NCBI RefSeq assembly: GCF_963678975.1
Contig: NC_089273.1
Span: forward strand, 5,278,488 to 5,342,487
Direction: 5' to 3'
From: Dysidea avara
Taxonomy: Eukaryota; Porifera; Demospongiae; Dictyoceratida; Dysideidae
DNA length: 64,000 bases
Below the pieces are notes generated by a model that was not told the origin of the DNA, did no database searches, and worked only from the letters and a program-made list of their open reading frames with translations. The position numbers and the translations under genes are program-made. Below are positions 1 through 10,710 of the stretch, piece after piece. The first letter of the stretch is position 1. Each line of letters opens with the position of its first letter.

Positions 1-29
1 ATGGAAAAAATATTGGAAATTTTATGGGT

Positions 30-707
30 ATGTGTCAAGCTACTTACTGGTGGTCCACTTCCAAACATCAGTTGGTTGTTTAATGTAGTCATGATAAACG
101 TGTCAGATACAAGCAAGAGAGACTATAGCAAAAAGTCCATCCACTACTGAAAACACAATAGAACATCATCTGACGTAGTAGGAACTTAAACTTGTAATTA
201 TGGACAAGGCAATCTATTTTGTTTTCTTTTTCTTACCAGCAATTTACTTGTTTTTATGGTCAATATTTTGTTCAAAATTATCTATTTTGCTCAGCATTAG
301 ACCATTTCCAAGTGCAAAGCTACAATTTCACCTTAAAGTGATAATTCTACTACTGTAGTATCTCATCTGCACTTGCTCTTATCATACGTAATAATAGAAA
401 GAAGCTATGTAGCTATAAAATTGCTATTAAAACATCTTGATAGCCACTTGTTCTTCCTGTAACAATTAGCTATATATGTAACATAGATATTAATTTTATT
501 GCGTTTGACTGTTCTATTTGAGTATTTTTTGATCTTTAGTGCAATTTTTATGTCTACTTCACAAAAATTGTGCCTGCGTATTATGCCAGCATAATGTTTT
601 TAAACAACCATTACGCCAAAATGTTGCTACCAAAACTTTTTGCTGGCAAAATTGACATGTCCCTACTTGTCATGCTATCAATATTATTGGCAGTGACTCT
701 CACACTG
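30..707 (+). pseudogene. Broken Ig-like exon (IgA of module copy 1)
   Basis: Bases 30-195 and 664-707 match, in order, the intact IgA exon at 6638-6910 (shared stretches around PNISW and SDTSK, then the NIIGSDS region). The match is interrupted by about 470 unrelated bases, and the first piece has deletions, frameshifts and stop codons (for example after the IHY position). The short string acttgt occurs on both sides of the interruption, as a target duplication would. The 3' splice donor (cacactg/gtgagg at 707/708) is still present. Seen directly: homology and disruption. Inferred: an inactivated exon of the Ig/TIL gene, perhaps skipped in splicing. An assembly error is the alternative. Confidence 0.65.
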
Positions 708-765
708 GTGAGGTTACAAGTGCAATTAGTTTGGATTGTATTTTACCATGTGTCGACCTATTTAG

Positions 766-930
766 GTTGTTTGGCTGGTATGGAATATCTAATGACTGGT
801 TTTCAACTAACTTGTAATGACTTGAGAAGTATTGATAGTTGTAGTAATACAACTAGTGAGAGTGGATGTTTCTGTAGTAATGGAAATGTGTTGGATGATG
901 GAGTTTGTATTAGTCATCGAGAATGTCCAG
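766..930 (+). CDS. TIL-type cysteine-rich exon, module copy 1
   Basis: Internal exon of a secreted or cell-surface protein. It encodes about 55 residues with seven cysteines; the end, GCFCSNGNVL then VCISHRECP, follows the TIL pattern seen beside von Willebrand D domains and in protease inhibitors (GC.C..G.VL....CV....CP). The acceptor is tatttag at 765 and the donor gtaagg at 931. The exon starts and ends in phase 1, so it can be skipped or duplicated without frame loss. The second copy at 6966-7133 is nearly identical in protein. With fewer cysteines than the ten of a classical TIL domain, inhibitor activity cannot be assumed; it may be purely structural. No start codon is in the window: the ATG upstream at 570 lies in intron or broken sequence. 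Confidence 0.7.
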
Positions 931-2249
931 GTAAGGCAACACATTAATTATCATTACTTAATGCAATATTGTATCTGTTTTAAAGCTACAAAATTACATC
1001 TTTAGTGAAACTGTCAACAACAAAACTATGAATGCTGCTTGCTTAAATTAAAGATTAAAGTTGATTTATAATACATTTTGAAATTATAGTTGATCTTGTA
1101 ATAAAATTATGGGAACACTAAGCTGTGAGAGAGAAAGCAGCTCTCCCCCCCCAAAAAAAAGAATAATAATATAGGGGGAAAATGGCTGTAATAATATTGC
1201 AAATCATGTCTAATAATCACACCATCATAATAAAGGATTTGTATTAACACAATTGCTACTGTAGGGTTAGCAATGAAAAGATCAACTTCTATAGTTTCTC
1301 TTCCGACTCTGGCTGATCAATCCTACCAAAGCCTACATCAAAAGCGTACACTAATAATAGGGTGATTACCCTTGCTGTTTCCATAATGCGCACTTTATTT
1401 TTTTGTAATTATTCAGCTGTTTTTTTTAGAAAAATGGGCAGCAGAAACGGCAACGCTATTTAGCATGTTGCAATGTTTCCAGGAATGCTACATTACATGG
1501 TGATCATATACTTTTGAAAATAGATGATGCATTTTGTTAGGGTAACGGATGCTGCGTGTTTCTAAATCATAGTGTGAGCAGCTTGTGTTAGCATGTGAAC
1601 ACTATAAAGCTCCACTTAATAAAGTATGTAAAAGGTGTCTGAGCGTTAGTAAACCAAGTTAAGTGAGTTTCAGTGGGTTGATATTTTATTACAGGACCAT
1701 CTCAAGCACCATTTTAGCAAAAATTGAAGTACAGCGAATCGCCTTTAAAGCATGTATATTTTTAGAGCACTTCACCCAATAACCAAAAACGTAATGGACA
1801 AAATTCTAGACGTTTCTACCCATTTTTATTAATATAGCCAAAATCCTTACAACATACCTGTACCCCAAACGGAAAACATTTGCTCTCTACCAAACCCATC
1901 ATGTAAAAGTAGACCACTGTTAGGCCCCATCACAAGAGTTACAAGTTAATGTACATAAAGAAGTTGATTTTTCATTGCCAACCCTACCATTGCTTGGCTG
2001 CCACCTTTAATATCACACATTTTTCACCTTGGCTATTTTGGAGGCTGTGCATATCACATTTCATATCACTGCCTTTTGTAATTACAAGCCCCAAAACCAG
2101 CATAATATGGCCAGCCTTTGCGATTCTCTATTCTCTTGTCTTGTGTTTTTAATGCAAAAATAAATTAATGAACTACCTTTAATTAGTTTACATAATGCGG
2201 TACAGCTTAGCTCCAAGGTAACATGTCAAAAATGCAAGTGAAACGCAGA

Positions 2250-2250
2250 T

Positions 2251-2281
<31 letters not shown>

Positions 2282-2345
2282 TTAATGTTTTACAGCACAA
2301 GTGCTGAAGGTCTGTAGGAAACCTGGTCCTACAGCCTGCCCAAAG
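2250..2345 (-). repeat. Retroposon 3' end with (AAAT)n tail
   Basis: Read on the minus strand, a conserved segment (caggctgtaggaccaggt, then cagcacttgtgctgtaaa) ends in an (AAAT)n tail, the layout of a SINE or LINE 3' end. Further copies lie at 12390-12485, 18424-18700 and 18811-18975. The internal short palindrome cagcacaagtgctg is shared. The family is not identified by name. Confidence 0.6.
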
Positions 2346-3164
2346 ACTTTAGATGAAATACATGCAAAATGAGGGCAAGTTGTGTCCTCCCATAATGTGT
2401 GCTGCGTTTAAATATGTTAATGGTTCATCTGGTATTGATGGTTTCAACACAAAGTGAAGATTAACAAGTTGATGTTGTGCTACTTCTAAAAACCAGGCGC
2501 CATGCAGCTAGCTAACTCATCTGGAATTAACTATAGACAGTATACGCTACTATGAATTAACCAACTATGCATTACTATTAATATTTTTACAATAGGGTGG
2601 GTTGTGCAATATTATTAGCTAATTCTCGTATTTCGTAATTCACGAAATATTCGTAATTTGTTCAATTACGTTGCCATGCACTGCTAAGGAAGCGTTTGGT
2701 AAACAAACCGCTTTTACCAACATATTACGCACAGAAGTATCTTCTAAACTGTTTTATAGTGTGACTAACGTGTTTTTCCCCACAAATTCTCTCGGCAAAG
2801 CCTCAAAGCTGCTCTTCATTTTCGTTCGCGTACGTAAGGGATACGCCCCCTTTCAACTCGAAGCGATAGGCTATTCCTGGTAGTGTACGAGGCCTGCACC
2901 GTTGCTTTTCAATTGCTAGATGCCTGAAAACCTCAAGGGGAAGGTAGTCTGAGGAAAGTCGCCACACCCGTATTTCAATCCGCCGAAAAGAAATCACCTC
3001 AGAGCAAGGTTCACCTGTGCAGAAGTTTAATATAGACTTCATTTCACTTTTACTTCTTACGTAAAAGCTGCTTTTACCATTATTTAATGATTTTGCTAAC
3101 GTGGGTGTGCACGGACAAACATGTAGATAGGTACACGCACACACTTTTACGGAAACAATTACAG

Positions 3165-3212
3165 TAAACCAGGCGCGCGCCCACGGCTGGCTGTGGGCGC
3201 GCGCGTGGTTTA
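3165..3212. repeat. Short palindrome, taaaccaggc family
   Basis: A near-perfect inverted repeat starting taaaccaggcgcgcgcccac and ending with its complement, around a GGCTGGC centre. Related, less perfect copies lie in the same relative place after the two IgB exons (5057-5115 and 8041-8088), and a half copy near 60112-60145. Probably a very small foldback element. Confidence 0.6.
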
Positions 3213-3350
3213 AAAATTTGAAGAACATAAGATGGACCATCTTAGTAATAGCCAGGCAGACATAATTTGGAATGCTAGGTGCCATATACTAGAGTTTCCA
3301 CAGAAAAGAAAGTGTTTCAGTTTAAACACTACTGAGCTATAGTCTCAAGT

Positions 3351-3773
3351 GGCCAGACCGCTTTTTTCCGTATATTGGGTGGGGAAAAAAGGGTCTGGTG
3401 CAACTCCAATAGCTGTTTACTTCTGAGCCGTCCCCACATTCCGGGGACGCTAATTGAATAACATTGGTCACAAAGGAGGTGCCATGACGTCAGTAAAACT
3501 ATGAAGTATTCCTACACTCCTGCTCCAGTTGTGAGTCTTGTTACACGATAAGGATTAACTTTCAAGATGCTATAAAAGACATTAGAGCAAATTAAGATTC
3601 GTTTAAAGGATAAACAGATCTCTAGTTAACTTACTGACGTCATGGCACCTCCTTTGTGACCAATGTTATTCAATTAGCGTCCCGGAATGTGGGGACGGCC
3701 AGAAGTAAACAGCTATTGGAGTTGCACCAGACCCTTTTTCCCCACCCAATATACGGAAAAAAGCGGTCTGGCC
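3351..3773. mobile_element. Foldback element, 143-145 bp arms
   Basis: Bases 3351-3495 are the reverse complement of 3631-3773 with few differences; both arms run from ggccagaccgc to the tgacgtca centre side. The unique loop is about 135 bases. Weaker inverted similarity (tgagctatagtctca against tgcgagactaactgagct) extends just outside. No protein is encoded, so it is non-autonomous. The arms are similar enough to suggest a young insertion or gene-conversion between arms. Confidence 0.85.
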
Positions 3774-4431
3774 ATGCGAGACTAACTGAGCTATGGATGC
3801 TTAAAAATAGTGTTTCCTTGTTTATGTAAAATGCACACTTGTCTATTGTGTCCACACCTCAGTGACAGATCTAGATGAGTTTCTGAGGTTTTGACAGAAA
3901 ACCCATTTTAAATTTTAAATTTAGCTTACTGGCAGTCTAACTAGCTTTATTAATGTTATATTGAGAAGTTTCCATAGCAAACAACTATTATTATACCACT
4001 GTACTTCAGTAGCATGCATGAAATTGCAACAATTTATAACTAACAACACTTCACCATTCATCTCCCACTGCATCAAAAGCAATCGAGATACTCTAATAGA
4101 GCAGTTGCATAGCTACGTAACTACTCTAATATAGTAATCAAAGCTACAGCTTAGTCACAACTTTAGTATCTACAGTTTAAATCATCAGTAAATGTTGACT
4201 AAAAGTAGCCACCTAAAATCTGATTTCAGAGTTTCTAAAATCTCAAAAATGTCTGGAGAAATGTCATCAGATACCTTATTTTTCAGCTACTGTACTGTAT
4301 GTCTACTTTCTGAAACTCCCTTTTAAAAATCTTAGATCCGCCACTGCACCTGCTGTACTTGGCTGCACAGCAATATCATGTAAATTGACCCTCACTTCAA
4401 ATTCATTTGATATTGTTGATCATTATCATAG

Positions 4432-4743
4432 TTCTACCAATTATCACTACCCAATTGGAGAACACCACTACAGTGATTACTGAAGGAGACAATACCACGA
4501 TTATATGTGAAGCTATTGGTTATCCTTCACCTGCAATAATGTGGAGTAGGACTAATGGAACTTTAAGTGATAGAGTATCAGTGAGTGATAACACTAGTGT
4601 TCTTATTGGTAATGGAAATGTGGTAAGTGTTAGTGTAAACTTGACATTAACAAATGCTAACAGAGAAGACACAGGATTGTATGAGTGTTCTGCTAGTAAT
4701 AGTGTTGGTAATGATGTCAGGAATACTAGTGTTACTATTCAAT
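4432..4743 (+). CDS. I-set-like Ig domain exon (IgB), module copy 1
   Basis: Encodes one complete Ig domain of about 104 residues. The first cysteine lies in TIICEAIGYPSPAIMW, with the core tryptophan 11 residues later, and the second in EDTGLYECSASN, the D.G.Y.C signature of I-set domains. There are several N-glycosylation sequons (ENTT, DNTT, NGTL, DNTS, NLTL), as expected for an extracellular protein. The acceptor is atcatag at 4431 and the donor gtaagt at 4744; phase 1 at both ends. It joins in frame to the upstream TIL exon (ECP-V-LP) and to the downstream IgA exon (TIQ-Y-APH). The copy at 7439-7750 has exactly the same length. Ligand unknown; such domains serve adhesion or recognition. 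Confidence 0.8.
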
Positions 4744-6637
4744 GTAAGTTGTACAATGAGAAGGAAATATAAGAGAGATCAGAGAAATAAAAAAGCATTG
4801 AATAACCAAGGGAAGTCAATTATATATCCAGCGTACTTGAAATAATATGCTCATTAATTCTTACTTCAGTTATACACTTCGCTTAATTTGTTTAATATTG
4901 CAGCCATGACTGTAGTGGGATTAAAAGTCCACTAGTATGGTTATGGGTAGGTTCAGGTTTGGTGTGGATGTGATCTCCCTTATTTCAATAACTATTTCTA
5001 TGATCCATTTAAAATTCCTAGTTTTGCCTTGCACATGTTTGTTTACTATTAATTTTTAAACCAGGTGTGTACCCACAGCAGACCAAAGGCCAGCTGTGAG
5101 TGCATGTCTGGTTTACTGAAATAATATGTTTTCCAAAAAGTTTGTATGTACATATGTATGTTTATATATTTGTCTGTCTCTCCACACCCACGTGAACAAA
5201 ACTTTGTTTGCTAAAAACAGTGAATTTTATTCAAATAAAGGCCATAAGAGCCTGTATTAAACTTCCAGGAAGGTAAGCTTGGTTTAAGGCAGTTAATGCA
5301 TGCCCGTTTACAGTACGGGTGAAATGCATCAATAAGGACATAGTGAAGGCCTTTCTCAATAGACTCTGTGGAGGTCAAATTGCTGATAAACAACACAACT
5401 GGTCTCCTGGCCTACAAGGTATAACAAATCCCTTCAAGTTTGAAAGATGCATGCCCATACATACGTAAGTGAATGAAAATGAAGAGTAGCTATAAGACTG
5501 TGCCTGGAGAATTTGTGTAACAAATGCTATAGATGAACAGTTAAGAAGACACTTCTGTACATTACTAGTTGATCAAGGTATATACACCTCCGTAGTAGTG
5601 CTTAGCAATGTAATTGCAGTATTATGAAATTTTTCATCAATCAAAAAATACAAATTACTGTGATTCAAATGTGTATGTAGAAACAAAGCAAAACCCAAAA
5701 TTGTGTACACTGTTAATTAATTCCTGTTTGCTGCACAGCACTCAGTTTTTAGAAGTAGCGTTGTTATAAGAACCTTTATACTGGTGAACTATTGCATATC
5801 CACATCAAAAGATGTGAGTAGCAATCATAAGGAAGGTTATCTACATACATATGACCTGCATGCAGCAGCTATACTATAATATTATGTAACTGAATTTTGG
5901 GAAATCACCCTTATTAGCACATTTGACACAATAAATATGTGACTGAGCCTGCGAAAATAGGGCATGTGGGCACATGATTTTTGCCTACTTTTTCAAACTT
6001 CCTTGACTCATAACTTTTTATACCAAAATGCTATGGCAATGAAACATGTAGCACTTAGTACGAATTTAATTGGCTTTATGATGCAAGTCACATAATGCAA
6101 ATATTCTGTTTTAGTACTGAATTATGACCTTTAGTGTGACAGGGTGTAGTTTGTGCCCACATGCCCTGTTTTCGCAGGCCCGGTCACATATTTAGTTCTG
6201 AAATACAGAATTAAAAGGTGAATTCATCACCATTTAAGGATAAAATAAACCACAGACCACTTGAATTATAAGAAAAATCTTTTATTAAATATTTGAAATA
6301 TGTTTATTGCTATTAACAGCACCATGCTAGTTTCAAATTTCAAAACTTCTAATTGTCTCAGGTGCAACCATAAGGGAGGTTGGTCACATATAGCTACCGC
6401 ACTTCAGTCACAGCTATACTAGTGACAAGCAGTATGAGAGGGAATAAACTAGTATTCACATGTATCACTACCTTTCATTTCTATATTTGATCTGTACTCA
6501 TATTTATAAATCTTAATATACTGCATGTAGCTGTCTAGTTTTGCATAAGTACTTTAAAGGGGAAATAATCAGTGCAGTATATTTACACTTATGATCGAAG
6601 GAGTACCATTCTTTACTATATTTGGTTTTTTAAACAG
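4744..6637 (+). other. Intron between module copies
   Basis: No coding sequence recognised. The first part (to about 5250) is homologous to the sequence following the second IgB exon (7751-8230), showing that the duplicated unit includes flanking intron. It also holds the palindrome at 5057-5115 and the TA-flanked element at 5938-6188. Confidence 0.6.
5938..6188. mobile_element. MITE, TGTGAC(C)GG family, TA target site
   Basis: Terminal inverted repeats of about 40 bases (tgtgactgagcctgcgaaaa at the left, its near complement ending ggtcaca at the right), flanked on each side by TA. Non-coding, 251 bases. The ends relate it to the elements at 15997-16610, 44946-45175, 53749-54306 and the single end at 57708. 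TA duplication fits the Tc1/mariner or IS630 superfamily. Confidence 0.75.
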
Positions 6638-6910
6638 ATGCTCCACATATATTATCAGACATCATTGCTGAAGGAAGCGAAGTAGCAAATTTTACATGTC
6701 AAGCTACTGGTGAACCAGTTCCAAACATCAGTTGGTTCTTTAATGAAGTCATGATTGATGTGTCAGATACAAGCAAGTACAGGATAGAGCCTAGATCAAT
6801 AAACACATCCACTACTGAGAACACACTAACAGTGTACAATATAACATCATCTGATGTGGGAACTTACACTTGTAATGCTACCAATATTATTGGCAGTGAC
6901 TCTCGCCTAG
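6638..6910 (+). CDS. Ig domain exon (IgA), module copy 2
   Basis: Encodes one Ig domain of about 91 residues. The first cysteine lies in NFTCQATGEPVPNISWFF, with the core tryptophan after NIS, and the second in SSDVGTYTCNATN. Sequons NFT, NIS, NTS, NIT and NAT point to an extracellular location. The acceptor is taaacag at 6637 and the donor gtgagg at 6911; phase 1 in and out. The IgB-to-IgA join reads Q-Y-A-P-H, a usual inter-Ig linker. The broken exon at 30-707 is its paralogue in module copy 1, so this is the only intact IgA exon in the window. Confidence 0.8.
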
Positions 6911-6965
6911 GTGAGGTTGCACAGTAAATAAATAAATATTTTGAATTGTATTAAACACATTTCAG

Positions 6966-7133
6966 GTTGTTTGGCTGGTATGGAATATCTAATGACTGGT
7001 TTTCAACTAACTTGTACCGACTTGAGTATTGTTGATAATTGTAGTAATACAACTAGTGAGAGTGGATGTTTCTGTAGTAATGGAAATGTATTGCAAGATG
7101 GAGGAGTATGTATTAATCGTCGGGAATGTCCAA
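6966..7133 (+). CDS. TIL-type cysteine-rich exon, module copy 2
   Basis: Encodes about 56 residues, closely matching the exon at 766-930 with one extra codon in the VLQDGGVC loop. All seven cysteines are conserved, and the GCFC and RRECP ends fit a TIL-like fold. The acceptor is catttcag at 6965, only 55 bases after the IgA exon, and the donor is gtaaga at 7134. Phase 1 at both ends, linking IgA to IgB as G-CLAG at the left and CP-I-PP at the right. Confidence 0.75.
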
Positions 7134-7212
7134 GTAAGATAAGTGTTATTGTACATAATCCAATAATATGCATAGTTACCTATCATGTGTGTTGATCCTC
7201 ATTTCAAAGTCA

Positions 7213-7410
7213 CAGTGATTTGCTTTTTTTCATTGTAAAATAATTTTTGTATGCAAAACGTGTATGAAAATTTCTTACATGAAATTTTTTACATTTATAA
7301 AGATTGAACAACTCTAATAGAGCAGTCATTCACGTAAATCATACGAAAATAATTTTATACGAAAATATTTATTACAAATACTTTTTGCAAGAAAATGAAG
7401 CGAGTTACAG
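7213..7410. mobile_element. Degraded MITE, related to 60205-60385
   Basis: Shares long stretches with the element near 60205-60385 (tttgctt..cattgtaaaataat at the left, acgaaaat..aagcgagttac at the right), including the central ctaatagagcagtcatt motif. The ends are worn. It lies in the intron between the TIL and IgB exons of module copy 2 and is absent from the corresponding part of copy 1, so it arrived after the duplication or was lost there. Confidence 0.5.
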
Positions 7411-7438
7411 CATTTGATATTGTAAATCATTACCATAG

Positions 7439-7750
7439 TTCCACCAGCTATCACTACCCAATTGGAGAACACTACTACAGTGATTACAGAAGGAGACAAT
7501 GCTAAAATTATATGTGAAGCTATTGGTTATCCTCCACCTACAATAATGTGGAGTAGCACTAATGGAATTTTAAGTGATAGAGTATCAGTGAGTGATAACA
7601 TTAGTGTTCTTATTGGTAATGGAAATGTGATGAGTGTTAGTGTAAACTTGACATTGACAAATGCTAATAGAGAAGACACAGGATTATATGAGTGTTTTGC
7701 TAGTAATGGTGCTGGTAGTGATGTCAAGAACACTAGTGTTACTGTTCAAT
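7439..7750 (+). CDS. I-set-like Ig domain exon (IgB), module copy 2
   Basis: Encodes one Ig domain of about 104 residues with the same landmarks as the exon at 4432-4743: KIICEAIGYPPP..MW for the first cysteine and core tryptophan, and EDTGLYECFASN for the second. The acceptor is accatag at 7438 and the donor gtaagt at 7751, phase 1 at both ends. Protein differences from copy 1 are scattered substitutions with no frameshift, consistent with both copies remaining functional. No following exon of this gene could be found with certainty before the transposons and the gap. Confidence 0.8.
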
Positions 7751-8290
7751 GTAAGTTGTACAATGAGAAAGAAAATATGAGAGATCAAAAAATGAATAAC
7801 CAAGGGAGGTCAATTATACATCCAGTGTACCTGAGAAAATATGCACATTAATTCCTACTTCAGTCATACACTTTGCTTAATATTATAGCCTTGACTGTAG
7901 TGGGGATTAAAAGTACCTAGCAGGGGATTAGGGGTAGGTCCAGGTTGGTGTGGATGTGATCTCCCCTGTTTTAGTACTTATTTCTATGATCCATACTCAA
8001 AGTAAAATTCCTAGTTTAGTGTTTGTTTACTGTTAATTTTTAAACCAGGCGCATTCCTACAGCCGGTTGTGAACATGTGCCTGGTTTACTGAAACTGTTT
8101 TCCAAAACATTGTGTATGTTTGTATCTATGTATGTATGTTTGTATTATTTGTTTGCCTTTTCACACCTGCATGAGCAAAAACTTATGTTTGCTAAAAACA
8201 GCAAAATAATGGCCATAAAAAAACTTCCAGGTAAGTAAGCTTTGGATTACAGGTTTTTGCAGTTGAATTCGGTGACTTTGCAATTGGATT
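7751..8290 (+). other. Intron sequence after second IgB exon
   Basis: Homologous to 4744-5250 (duplicated with the exon). Holds the short palindrome at 8041-8088. No exon recognised. Confidence 0.5.
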
Positions 8291-9719
8291 CCAGGGGCGG
8301 ATCTAGGATTTATAAAGGGGGGGGCTAACTCAAGGTACTGATCTTTTGGGTAGAGGTGTGTGAACATGCCCACCCACCCCCCCCCCCCCCAGAAAATTTT
8401 TGAAAAATAGATGCTAAAATACTGTAATTTGGAGACATTTCCACATAAAATTCATAATATTTTCTGCCTGTAGATATTTTACTTACTGTCTTTAGATTAT
8501 AGGTATGGCTCTCAGAAGCATTTTACTAATGGAAAAATTTGGGTAGGTACAGACAACCAAGTACATGATGCATCCCTCTCACAATTGCACAACACTGAAT
8601 AGGTGCATGTTAGAATAGGAATGTTGAAAGTGGAAATTGTGAAACTGATTGAATCTGAGAGCATTTTCAGTGGAAATTGTGTACTTGAATTAAGCATTGC
8701 CATACATATTAACTACACAAGTAGATGAATGAAGCCCTTGGATTTATAAAGGGGGGGGCTAACTCAAGGTACTGATCTTTTGGGTAGAGGTGTGTGAACA
8801 TGCCCACCCACCCCCCCCCNNNNNNNNNNNNNNNNNNNNNNNNNNNNNNNNNNNNNNNNNNNNNNNNNNNNNNNNNNNNNNNNNNNNNNNNNNNNNNNNN
8901 NNNNNNNNNNNNNNNNNNNNNNNNNNNNNNNNNNNNNNNNNNNNNNNNNNNNNNNNNNNNNNNNNNNNNNNNNNNNNNNNNNNNNNNNNNNNNNNNNNNN
9001 NNNNNNNNNNNNNNNNNNNACAACCTGCTGGCAATGACAATAACTACCCATCACCAACCATATCTCCTTATCTATAAGCTTGTTACACTGCTCCTCTGAA
9101 GAATACTATGACTGCTCTATTAGAGTATTTAGATCTGACTGCTCTATTAGAGTATATCGATCTTTTAAACAGGTATTCAGGGGGCCCTTCGTGGGGCCTC
9201 CTGGGGCCCCTTTCAGGCTGGGGCCCGGGGCAAAATTCCCCAGTTGCCCCCCCCCCCCCCCCCCCCTCTGTGGGCGGCCCTGCCTGAATTAAGTATTGCC
9301 ATACATATTAACTACACAAGTAGATAAATGAAGCCCTTTAAACAGACCAATGCACTTCATTGTATGTATAGGTGCAGGCAGATTTGGAAAAATTCCATAA
9401 CAGAACCAACTACATGTTTCCATTGAATGTTCTATTAGAGTAGTTAGCTGACTGCTCTATTAGAGTATCTCGATCTTGTACACCTCCAATGCTGATTCGG
9501 GTCCTTGTTGCATAAACTTTAGCATAAATCCACTGATAATATCTTGGAAAGATGTTTATAAGGTGGTTTTATGAGTATTTGTATTATTAGTGATCATATA
9601 ATTATGCTAAGACAAATTTCATTATAATACTCAGCATATTGATCAAGTAAAGCCTAAATATGAAGGGGGGGAACTTCAGCCCCCAAACCCCCCCCCCCCC
9701 CCCCCCTGGATCCGCCCCT
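8291..9719. mobile_element. hAT-like non-autonomous element with gap
   Basis: Begins caggggcggatctagg at 8291 and ends with the complementary ggatccgcccctg at 9719; each end is followed inward by G-rich or C-rich runs. The interior is homologous to 24041-25100. No transposase was seen. A clear 8-bp target duplication was not found at the two ends, so one end may be rearranged. The interior holds two copies of an about 80-base end segment (8306-8390 and 8738-8819) and a GC-rich insert at 9177-9287 that has its own cagggcc-type end. Confidence 0.65.
8820..9019. other. Assembly gap (200 N)
   Basis: Run of N. True size unknown. It lies beside a C-homopolymer and repeated sequence, the likely cause of the break. 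Any exon inside is invisible; apparent open frames across it are meaningless. Confidence 0.99.
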
Positions 9720-9799
9720 GAATGGTACCAGCTATGGACTATTTCTATATGTATATCACGTATTCATACCTTCAGTGATGGTCACTGTAAAGTGCTAAT

Positions 9800-10710
9800 T
9801 ATACAACCAAGTACTAAGAATGATACGAAATGCGGTTAAAATTACGTCATTAATAATGAATGAAACAAATAAATAAATAAATAATTAATAAATAATGTTT
9901 GAGAAAACTACGAGGTCTAAGGCTTCGCACTTACCGGAAATAGAATCCATGTTGTATGAAGAGATAATCGTATAATGGGTGAATGTTTCCGTTGAGGTGA
10001 TAGAAACGTACGACAATTCTATTTAATGCCGATCAAAACAGCACGTGATATACCCACTACCAATCGAGCAGATTCAAATGGCTATTTAGACGAGTGAATT
10101 GTTGTTCAATTGTGTTTGAAAGTGTTGCCAGCGGACACACTAAGTCTCAAGTCGCCATGCCAGCTGCCAGTGGATGTGCTCCTTGTATCTATGGCTGCAG
10201 GACACCTGAATAGGTTTGAGATGCCAGCTGCACAAGGACAGGTATGTTTGTTTGTATTGTAATGTACATATGTCTTGTATTTTATATGTTTTCTGGCTTG
10301 CTAGGCTCTGGTTGGTTTAGTTGTCTGTTTGTACTACTAATGTATTGTAAAGAGTGTGGTATGTTTTAAATGTTTTCTTGTATTATTGTACATTTTTCCT
10401 TTACCTAGCTTACTAGGCTCTGGCTGGCTGGCTTGTCTGTCTTCCTTTAACTGGTTCACCCTGGCTTGTATACTCCTACAGTATTGTGCATCTCCTGTAG
10501 GTTGTGTATGCATATACTTAGTACACATCACTGTGCCATTACCACACCAATGATGTACTGGCACTTAGCTACTGGTGGCCTTTTAGTTACGATGCCACTA
10601 TTGTGTTGTATCTGTCACTACTGTGACATATTGAGTTGATTTGGGAATCGTGCCTTCACCTCCTAATAGCCTCACCCAGGGGGCTTGGTTGTATGTGACG
10701 CGGTCCTAGT
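9800..10710. mobile_element. Unknown element, tandem copy 1
   Basis: Starts atacaaccaagtactaag and ends tgtatgtgacgcggtcctag. The following copy (10711-11848) starts and ends the same way, and both share the first about 100 bases plus a later segment (accaatgatgtactgg..cct and its counterpart). The subterminal sequence is inverted: accaag at the left against cttggtt at the right. No long open frame. No named family recognised. Confidence 0.6.

Larger units (their letters stand above)
931..3350 (+). other. Intron of Ig/TIL gene, repeat-rich
   Basis: No exon recognised. It holds a degraded stretch near 2020-2050 that resembles the foldback family at 45342-45666, a (TTTA)n-tailed retroposon at 2250-2345, and a short palindrome at 3165-3212. 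The equivalent intron in module copy 2 is only about 305 bases, so most of this one is inserted DNA. Confidence 0.6.

Noticed and set aside
570..765. Start codon at 570 for the TIL exon
   Set aside because: The first about 65 codons run through inserted and broken Ig sequence and cross a good acceptor at 765; the exon is internal.
8709..9099. Open frames of about 100 codons across the N run
   Set aside because: Most codons are undetermined; they exist only because N contains no stops.
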